From positions 166,266,334 to 166,330,333 of the forward strand of contig CM040120.1 in assembly GCA_022559845.1 (NCBI GenBank): 64,000 nucleotides of DNA. Reading direction: 5' to 3'. Positions 56,121-64,000 of this stretch are shown piece by piece. Positions within the stretch are counted from its first letter, which is position 1, and each line of letters opens with the position of its first letter. Under the pieces are notes generated by a model. The model had not been told where the DNA came from. It ran no database searches and saw only the letters and a program-made list of their open reading frames with translations. The position numbers and the translations under genes are program-made. This stretch comes from Amorphophallus konjac (Eukaryota; Streptophyta; Magnoliopsida; Alismatales; Araceae).

Positions 56121-59100
56121 TGTCATGTCCCGAGCTTTTAATACAGCGGAAGGAATATCGGAACGTGAACAACCGGCATGGTAAGTCTCTCGCAAGCAAG
56201 AAATCAGAGCGCAAGATAATCACAAAAAAGTAATTTCATAAGTATATTTTTCAAAATTATAACTTACTTTATTAATTGAATAATGCAATTACATAAGATC
56301 ATCACTATGACTCATGAAATTAAAGATTACATCTGACTCGACTATACACTTGACAACTAGGTCCTCTCTCGATCCATTTGACCTTCAATCACTCTCGGAC
56401 CCGCTACATGTATATTCCGAATCCGATCCATCAATACTTCCTGAAAAATTGAGAAAGTAGGTATGAGCACACTTGCCCAGTAGGTATCTTCGTATCAACA
56501 TGAATGCAGTATTTAAATGATTAATGTCTTATCTCTAGATCTTAAGGTAAAAATAAGAACGCGATAAACAAGCGATGTAAACCAAGATAACCTAGAATAT
56601 AGAATCATGAAATAACTGAGTAAGTAGACATGACCGAGTATAGACCATGAACAAGCAAGATTAATCATGTAGATGTAAATTTAGCCTTTCATGAACAAGA
56701 ATGTACGACTAAGTATCTAGAACGTACTTTACATAACCTTGTAAAGACTATGTACTAGAAAGTCATTAACAAGCATGTAATTTCCATAACAAGCCTCATG
56801 AATTTCACTCATTTATAAGAGAAAGTACACCCAGCGCAATGCGACGCTAGTATCATCGTACCCCATGGTTTATAGCATGTTTCCGACCATCGGCCGTGGG
56901 GGTTAGTATAGAGCCCTTGGACACAATACGTGCCCGGTCTTGCTTCTTCAAGTTATAAATCCAGCTACTTCCACGAGATATAACAATAATTTCGGCCAAT
57001 AATTCAATTCCAATAATAAGTTTCATGACTAAGTAACCAAAGTATAGAACGTACCAAAATTGATATGAGATATCAAAGAAGAATTAAAAGAATATTATAC
57101 TCCGACGACATTCCGGCAGCATAACAGTACATTCATTAAGTTTCATATCTTAATATTGATTTTTTAAAACATATGTTGAGACTCCAGATAATCCTAAGAC
57201 CATCTAGGAACTCAAAAAAACCAACCCCAAAGGTCAAACCTCGGGTTAGGCATGTTTATAGGTAAAGCGATCGTTTACTGGACCGTTTCATGCAGAAAGC
57301 GGTCAGAGTCTAGACCGTTTCATGAATAGAGTCGACGCATGAAAAAGAAGTGTCGACGCAGTGGAACCAGAAGGAGCTTTTCCGTCTAGTGAATGACCCC
57401 TTAGTGCCTTTTAGCGGTCGTCCATATGGTCGCTAAGGTCCAGAATACATAAAACACCGGTAAAGTACTTTCTAGATAAATGGTTTTGATGGTAGAACCA
57501 GCTCGACATCCTAGTGGGAATCCCAGGCTCGCGGAGTCTTATGGCGGCCTTGAAAATATAATTCCCCAGTCTGATAGAAGGACTATCCAGTGGAGAGGTT
57601 CATAAGCCCAAGAGAGTGTGCCTATAAGTGCAAAGTGTAACTAATGGTCACATACCGGGGTATATGCCATGTACTTAAGAAAATGACTCATAGATGAGAA
57701 GGGATCGTGATAAAACAATGATCAAGTTAAAACTAGACAAGTCATGAACCATGTGAAATTTAATGTAATTATAAGAGTATATGGTTTTGGCAAGAATTTA
57801 ACATAAGTTTAAAATAATCCCAACGTGCATTAGGAACATGAAATCAACTAGGATGATTGATTAACATATCCAAGTACAAGAATACAACATTTAAAATAGG
57901 TGTAAAACCTAACTAGCTAAGCTTATCAGATGATATTTAGGGCTATTCTGTATTATGTTTTAGATTAACGTAAACACAGAACTCAGAAAACGTAAATGGT
58001 CATGTGATGACCATTTTATCGGGCTTAGCGGTCTATCGCAGGGCCGCTAGTGATTTCCGGCAGTCTTCAAGAAGGCCGTTTCTTCCTGTTTACGGTAAAT
58101 AGCAATAAAAACCAAAATATTGTTACTCTAAGGTAAATTGATGCATGGAAAATGACGTAAAAATATGTAATAAAACATGCCAAAAGAATGTTGGGACAAG
58201 AATATGCATAGGGGAATGTAGATTAAGTATGAATTACATCCTTTTCATTAAAGGGTTAGACTCATGCATGAAAAATGAACTAGTTAATAAAACACAAAAT
58301 ACTCCACGTGCAATGCATGAAATCGACTGGAAATTGAGGTCTTTTACTCCTAAGATCATGTTTAAGTTGTTCATGACACAACCTACCTCTGATCTAGGCT
58401 TTAATCGTCAAATTTAAGGCTGGACGTCAACCCTAATTTCTGCTCGTTCAGAATCGAACCAGCAACTTCGTGGGCTTCTATCTCTTGATCCTCTTCACCT
58501 ATGACCATGAAATTTTGAGGGTAAGAAGAGGGTACTAAAAGGAACAATTTGTTCTAAAGAACCCCTATCTAATTACCTCGTTTAGGGCTTCTATTTGACC
58601 GATCAATCTAGGTCCGTTGCACAGGTTCCTAGGTTGCTTACTCTGAACTAGCGACTTTGCAAGCTTCTATCTTCATGATGGCTTGATCTCCTAAGATGAA
58701 ATTTGGAGGGTAGTTAGACCTTAGTATTATGAACAAAATATTCTTAAGAACATACCTCTAATTTGTCCTCCTTACCTTAGTTCCATGCAAGTCAAAAGTA
58801 AGGGTCGCGCAGGTTGGTTTTGGGTCTATTTATAGGTTTAACTAGGATTTCCATGGATTGGAACGAACATAGAGTCTTAATTAGGGTTCCAATTCGGTCC
58901 TTAAGCCTTTTAGACTCATCTATCTAAGAGATAGTATCGATCCTAGTTGATTTGGATGCTAAAGTTCTCATCTTTTCATGCCTTCTTCCATTCATGGAAT
59001 CTGCAGCGCCTAGCGGTCCAGTCTAGACCGTTTTTAGACCCCATGCGATCGCCCGATAGACCGTTTTTGGCTTTGGGCGCCGAGTTTGAAATATTTCAAA

Positions 59101-59352
59101 CTCTTCCTATTATTTATCCCCCTAAATTTCGTAAATACACTAATTTAAGCTTCCAGAATATGGGCCAAACCTTATGGGCTTGGTTTTAGGTCTTTTGGGC
59201 TTATTTAAAGGGGCCAAGTCAATTGCTTATCATTTATGCTTCCATAATAACTTATTTAACCCAGAAAATCTATTTAAATTCTAATTAATTTCATTAATCT
59301 CCAAAAATCCTCAGAAAATATATATCTATATATATAATTTTGGGGTATTACA
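56121..59352 (-). mobile_element. 5' LTR of E9
   Basis: Contains an intact TATAAATA on the minus strand (58827-58834) and the leader block at 57491-57548, about 1.3 kb downstream of it. Confidence 0.92.
58827..58834 (-). promoter_or_regulatory. TATA box, E9 5' LTR
   Basis: TATAAATA in CCTATAAATAGACCC on the minus strand. Confidence 0.65.
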
Positions 59353-59660
59353 GGGTCTTTCTGATCAAATATCATGAAGGGAAGCTAGAGAATGAATGTT
59401 TGGTCGCAAACAACAGTGAGCATGCCAGCGAGGACGTACAAGAGGTAAATTTTGAATGTAGGACCCCTAGTAATTTTATAAAAATTTTCAAAACTTAAAT
59501 GGAATTATTTAAGTATTTAATAGGTTTAAAGTCTTAAAGGCTTAATTAATAGATTAATAGGTTAAAGCCTTTGATAAATTGGCCCAATTAATAACTAAAT
59601 GGTTAAGCCAACTTTAAAAACACCTTAAAGCCTGAATTTGAGCCTTTTGGCCCAAGCCCA
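59353..59660 (+). other. Remnant between E9 and E10
   Basis: The first 100 bp are not assigned. At 59457 TGTAGGACCCC begins, which resembles the LTR start of E5 (TGTAGCACCCC) and of E9 (TGTAATACCCC), so this is probably the first 204 bp of a third Tekay-type LTR cut by E10. Confidence 0.5.
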
Positions 59661-59705
59661 TGTTGTGCCCCTGTAGTTTTGATGATAGCAAACACCATGA
59701 GTCAC

Positions 59706-60690
59706 AAGTCTGTACATCGTTCTCGCGTACACACTAAGTCCATACACTCATTGCCAGCATGTCTGTACATCGTCTTGTACATTGGACATAAAGTCTATGC
59801 ATCCCATTGCTGGTACGAACAGTTAAGTTCATGCATCACAAAGTCTATACATTCATGAGCACAGTAAGTGCATTCGGCTGTCTCATGCATATACATAGTC
59901 TGCACATCCTTTAATGCTATGTCCATGCGTCATTCTATCAAGTCCATACATTGTCTTAGCGCAAGAACCCCAAAAGTCTGTACACACTTCAGCAAAAAGT
60001 CTGTACATTATTCTCGAGTGCATTCACCATCCTCGCACACTCAAAGTCTGTACATTGCATTGTAGCATGCACGCATAGCAAGTCTATACATTCCTATCTT
60101 TATCTACGTTCCACGAACATAAAGTCTATACATTGGCTACTGTATGCTCACACACTCGCAAGTCTATACACTAACTACTGCACTCGTAAGTCTATACAAC
60201 GGCTAGCTGCACAAACGTCAAATCTATACATTGGCTAGCTGCACAAACGCCAAGTCTATACTTTGGCTAGCTGCATAAACACTAAGTCTACACATTGTTG
60301 CATGCAGAGTATGTACATTCATTTGGCATGTCAGTGCATCCATTTGTAATGTATATACCTTGCTATCTGCATTTGTGCACTCCTTCGCTCTAAATCTATA
60401 CATTGCTTCATGCATTGCACGAAGTCTGCACATTGTGTGTTGCTATGCTCATACATCATTTTAGTAAGTCTGCACAATGGTGCACGTTGAGTCTGCACAT
60501 TCATTTGGCATGACAGTGCATCCATTTGTAATGTTCACAGTCTTGCATACATGAAGTCTGTACATGCTTCAGCGTTACCTTCATAAAGTCTGTACACTCT
60601 CTTCTATATAACAATAAGGTCGATGCATTGTGTCTCTCATGAAATAGAAGTCAGTGAATGTTCACACATGCTACATAGTTAAGTCTGTAC
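59706..60690 (+). repeat. Dispersed AAGTCTGTACATT words in the E10 U3
   Basis: At least 25 copies of AAGTCTRTACATT or close variants (AAGTCCATACATT, AAGTCTGCACATT) spaced about 20-45 bp apart. The spacers differ, except for a local repeat GGCTAGCTGCACAAACG at about 60202-60275. The array ends about 200 bp before the TATA box. Confidence 0.88.
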
Positions 60691-60886
60691 AGGGTTTTAC
60701 TGTCTTAAGCTGATATTCCCTTTGACTGACAGGTACTTATGCTCGAGGAGATTAAGAAAGGCACATGATCCAAGAAAGAGGAGGTGCCATGATCGTGACA
60801 TGTGTACAGCAACGAGCCTAGATGCTGCCACGTGGTCCAAGCTTTTGGGCGGGAGATGTGGAAGACACACGCCCTTCCTGTTGCTC

Positions 60887-60894
60887 TATAAATA
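60887..60894 (+). promoter_or_regulatory. TATA box, E10 LTR
   Basis: TATAAATA in GCTCTATAAATACTAAGC, followed at 60917-61060 by GA-rich leader DNA with AGAGA/AGAAG units. Confidence 0.75.
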
Positions 60895-61195
60895 CTAAGC
60901 TTCTTCCTCAGAAGAAGCGTGATCGAAGTAGAAGAGCAGAGAGTGAACTATAGCCTGCACGATCCATAGAGAAGAAAAGCAGAGAGCCACCGAGAGCAGA
61001 GAAGAAAAAGAGAGAGAAGAGAAGAGAAGAGAAGAGAAGATTGAGAGAGAGGAGTTGAGAGAGCTTGTCTGAATGTTCCTCAGTCTCTTGGTTCAGATAC
61101 CAGAGCTGATTTTGCTCATTGCGAGCTATATTCCCTGTTGGGATTTTCTTGTTTTCGTCTGATTCTATCTTTTATTTTTCGAAACCTTTCTTCAA

Positions 61196-61430
61196 GCTGT
61201 TTGTCAGTAGAGCTAAGCTGTATTGCTCAGCGGTTTGCAGTGGAGGATTCCACTGGACGGGTAAGCTGTAGTCCCCAACGGTTTGTAGAGGTGTAGCCTC
61301 TGGACAGGTGAAGCTGTAATTCCTCAGCGAGCGAGACTTGGTCTCGGACAGCAAGCTGTGAAGCTCATCGGTTGTAGGCTAAGCTATATTACCCAGCAGA
61401 CGCAAGCTGTGTTGTGCAGCAGTAAGCCAC
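61196..61430 (+). repeat. Tandem units with unlike hairpins, E10 U5
   Basis: Units of about 48 bp starting AGCTGTA or similar. Stems: CAGTGGA/TCCACTG (61238-61255), AGAGG/CCTCT (61287-61301), CGAGAC/GTCTCG (61332-61346). The stems differ in sequence but keep pairing. Confidence 0.8.
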
Positions 61431-61446
61431 ACTTGGGTTTGAGTGT

Positions 61447-61485
61447 AGGGTGGACGTAGGTCTGTAGGACCGAACCACCTAAAAA
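61447..61485 (+). promoter_or_regulatory. Conserved SIRE U5 block, E10
   Basis: GGGTGGACGTAGG and GAACCACCTAAAAAT, 237 nt before the LTR end, preceded by the stem ACACT/AGTGT. Confidence 0.7.
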
Positions 61486-61724
61486 TCTGGTGTGTTATGT
61501 GCTTGTGTGATTGCCTATGAACTGGTGTGTGGTTGCTTCTCTTGATTCTCTTCTCAGATCGCTTCGTTTCTGATCAGATCCAATGCTCTAGTTAGTAATC
61601 TTGTAGATCTGTTGAAATTTCGCATTTGAGCCTTATTTTGGTTTTAAATTAGGCCATCGATCTATTCACCCCCCTCTAGATCCACACTTCATGGTGACAG
61701 AGTGCTTGCATCTAACACAACAGT

Positions 61725-61736
61725 TGGTATCAGAGC
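61725..61736 (+). promoter_or_regulatory. Primer binding site of E10
   Basis: TGGTATCAGAGC, initiator methionine tRNA type. Confidence 0.9.
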
Positions 61737-61780
61737 CTAACCCTTCTACACGGACTTACAGCCCGAAGAGGAAGGTATAG

Positions 61781-64000
61781 ATGGATGCAAGAGGGTTGAT
61801 CGCTGAAGGACATTCTACCACCAAGCCCCCTTACTTTGATGGATCAAATTATGCATACTGAAAGAACCATATGCAAGTCTTCTTGAGGGAGAAGGATTAT
61901 GAGACTTGGAAGGTGATGAGTAAGGGACCTTTTGAGCTGTCCCCGAACGAGGATGTCTGGACCAAGGAAGAGATCCGAAGGTCCACTTTGAACTGGAGCG
62001 CCATCAATGTGATTCAGTGTGCCCTGCACCCCACAGAGTTCTCTCGTGTATCGTCTAGCACTTCAGCCAAAGAGATGTGGAATAAGCTGGAGGCTATCTA
62101 CGAAGGGACCTCTCAGGTCAAAAAGACGAAGGCAAACCTCCTGGTGTCAGAGTATGAAGCTTTCAGGATGAATCCCAATGAGACCATCAAGGAGATGTAT
62201 GCTCGACTGACAGTCATCACAAACGGTCTCAGAGGTCTTGGGAAGACATATTCAGAATATGAGATTGTAAGGAAAATCCTGCGTTCCCTGACTCCTATTT
62301 GGCACACTAAAGCTACTGTAATGGAAGAGTCAAGGGATCTGCACAACACCAGGGCAGATGAGTTGATTGGATCACTGATGGCTTATGAAATACATCTACC
62401 GAAGATAAAGGAAGCTGAGAAGAAGAAAAAATCGATCGCTCTGAAAGCTGGTGCTAGCAAATCCAGCCGATCCAGCTATAATGGATCATCATCTGAGGAG
62501 AGCATGTCTGTAGAAGAAATAGAAGGTGATGAGATAGCAATGATCACCAGAGAATTCAGGCGGTTCCTCAGGAAAGAAGGAAGGCGATTCAGCCGAAGAA
62601 ACCATGGTGGTGGCCGACGGGATACAAGGTATAAATCTAATCCTGTAAGGAAAACTGAAACTAATGTGTGTTACCAATGCAGGAAGTCCATCCATCTGAA
62701 AACTGATTGTCCAGAGAATCAGAAGCACAAGGACAAGTCCAAGAGAAAGAACACTAAAGGGAAAGCTATGGTAAGTACCTAGAGTGATGAGGACGAAGGT
62801 ACCTTGAGCAGCAACTCGGACAGTGAGGAAGAATCAGAAAAACCTATGTGTCTTATGGCAACCAGTTTTGAAGACAGAGAGGAAGATTCTGATGAGGTAC
62901 CCTCTCGATTTGAAAATTTTACCATTGCTGATTGGGTAGATGCTTATCATGATATTGCTGATAAAGTAGATGATATTAGAAAAGAAAATAGGCATCTAAG
63001 AAGAAAAATAAATTCCATGCAAAATGACAAAACCATGACTGATAAAATTGCATGCCTCGAATCTGAAAATGCTAAGCTGAAACTCACATGTTCTGAAATT
63101 GATGAAATCAAGCATGAGTTAAAAATTTCTAAGGAAGAGAATGAGAGGCTAGAAAATGCAATTGATGAATGGAAATTGAAAATACATAAATATTAGAGTG
63201 AGATGAAGCTTGTAAATGAAAAGTATGAAGCTGTCCTAAGTGTGAACACTGAACTGAGGAAATCTGTTGAAGATGTTCAGAAAGATAATGAGGACAAGCT
63301 AAGAACAATAGAAAAGATGACCCAAGGTTAAGAGAACTTAAATGCCTTATTATGGTCAAAAGTGAACTTCAGGGGAGAGGGTCTTGGATTTGATTCCAGT
63401 GCAACTAAAAGTTTTGCAATGAAGACTATATCATTTGTTGCACAGAAAGAGAAAAGACCTCTCATTAACATGAATTCAGATAATTCTGTAAATAAAACTG
63501 TGAACCTGAAGAAGCCCAGTGCTGAGGAGAAGGGCAAACAAAAGATTGGTGAGCATAGCAGAGCTGGTACATCCAAGCCAAATCCTAAAGCTCAGTCTCA
63601 GGTTAGGGGTCAGCCTACACATGCATATAAACCCCATGGTAAGGCCATTAAGTCTCCACCACCACCACCATCTCAGAAGAAGGCCCAACACACACCTGTA
63701 AATAGGTCAGCATGGTCAAAGGTGCAGGGGAGACAGAATGCATTTAGAAGTCAACCCAAACAATTCTACCAACCCAGAGTTCAGTCCTACTACACTGCAC
63801 AGACAACCTATTCCAATAGGTCAGGGTGGACTAGGACTCTGAGGAGGTATACAGGTCATGCATATCAAGCTACACAGTCTTACAGACCTTACACTCAAAA
63901 TTGGGTTGGTGGGTATGGCAATTGGACACCTAGGAACATGCATTTCTTCAGCCAGCCCAGAAACTACTATGACCAAAATTTTGTGAATGCACCCTGGCCA
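61781..64000 (+). pseudogene. SIRE-type gag (E10), runs off the window
   Basis: One frame runs from the ATG at 61781 to the window end, broken by TGA near 61859 (at a usual tryptophan), TAG at 62780, TAG at 63194 and TAA at 63328. It has the copia gag core (WKVMSKGPFELS, TSAKEMWNKLEAIYEGTSQVK, EYEAFRMNPNETIKEMYARL), a lysine-rich part, one CCHC knuckle CYQCRKSIHLKTDC near 62670, an acidic stretch, and a coiled-coil region (about 62950-63310, many Lys/Glu/Leu). The tail (63560-64000) is rich in Gln, Tyr, Arg and Pro. Long gag proteins with a coiled-coil extension are typical of SIRE elements. Pol should lie beyond 64000. Confidence 0.88.

Larger units (their letters stand above)
48283..59352 (-). 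mobile_element. E9: Tekay-type chromovirus, complete but decayed
   Basis: Two LTRs in direct repeat (48283-51534, 3252 bp; 56121-59352, 3232 bp) enclose 4586 bp with gag, protease, reverse transcriptase, RNase H, integrase and chromodomain on the minus strand. LTRs end TGTAATACCCC and GGGACGTGACA on the minus strand. Flanks AGGTC and GGGTC are a 5-bp duplication with one change. The two LTRs show more differences than the pair of E5, and the coding part has many breaks, so E9 looks older than E5. Confidence 0.93.
59661..61722 (+). mobile_element. 5' LTR of E10 (SIRE-type copia)
   Basis: TGTTGTGCCCCTG to ACACAACA, 2062 bp, followed by the PBS. Order: word array 59706-60690, TATA box 60887, GA-rich tract, hairpin repeats 61196-61430, conserved U5 block 61447-61485, C-rich segment CACCCCCCTCTAGAT, end. 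The 3' LTR is beyond the window. Confidence 0.9.

Noticed and set aside
59706..60690. CRISPR-like array of regularly recurring words
   Set aside because: Words are degenerate, the spacing is irregular, the DNA is plant LTR sequence, and no associated genes exist.

Overview
This window looks like intergenic DNA from a large, repeat-rich flowering-plant nuclear genome. I see no intact host gene. Nearly everything assignable is transposable-element sequence: Ty3/gypsy Tat-type and Tekay-type LTR retrotransposons, Ty1/copia SIRE-type elements, an L1-type LINE, and a stretch of plastid-derived DNA. Family names come from recognised motifs, not from database searches.

Layout. E1 (1-2750, +): GC-rich, decayed Tat-type pol fragment (reverse transcriptase, RNase H, a second 'archaeal-type' RNase H, start of integrase). 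E2 (2751-8531, -): truncated Tat-like element with 5' LTR, PBS, leader, gag, a proline-rich linker and an unfamiliar C-terminal domain. 8532-11551: unassigned, LTR-like, with strong inverted repeats. E3 (11557-44905, +): Tat-like element bounded by TGTAGA/TCTACA ends and a CATCC target duplication; its 5' LTR (11557-15792) contains about 2 kb of scrambled plastid pieces (ndhB, ndhF, petB, trnP). E4 (about 21545-41354, +): relative of E2, inserted in the 3' LTR of E3 and missing its own 5' end. E5 (27387-36887, +): non-autonomous Tekay-like element with 4.1 kb LTRs and only a gag, inserted in E4 (TSD CTTAT). E6 (38405-40362): solo SIRE LTR inserted in the E4 3' LTR (TSD ATCTC). E7 (42172-44843, -): 5'-truncated LINE with an uninterrupted ORF, inserted in the remaining 3' LTR of E3. 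E8 (about 46540-48282): SIRE LTR end, PBS and gag fragment. E9 (48283-59352, -): complete but decayed Tekay chromovirus. E10 (59661 to the window end, +): SIRE element with LTR, PBS and gag.

The insertions form a clear relative order: E3 first, then E4 in E3, then E5 and E6 in E4; E7 entered E3 separately; E9 interrupted the E8 region. Most premature stops are of the kind made by C-to-T or G-to-A change, as expected of methylated, silenced DNA.

The most unusual signals are not genes. (1) A leader block of about 57-60 bp, extendable to about 95 bp in two elements, is shared by Tekay-type (E5, E9) and Tat-like (E2, E3) elements, 1.3-1.7 kb downstream of each TATA box. (2) Short CpG-rich inverted repeats, with a different word in each family, cluster around the promoters of nearly every LTR. 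(3) SIRE LTRs carry hairpins whose arms change in a compensating way next to a conserved U5 block. (4) A copy of the start of the PBS lies about 100 nt inside the LTR end of the three Tat-like families. (5) An unfamiliar protein domain occurs in E2, E3 and E4.
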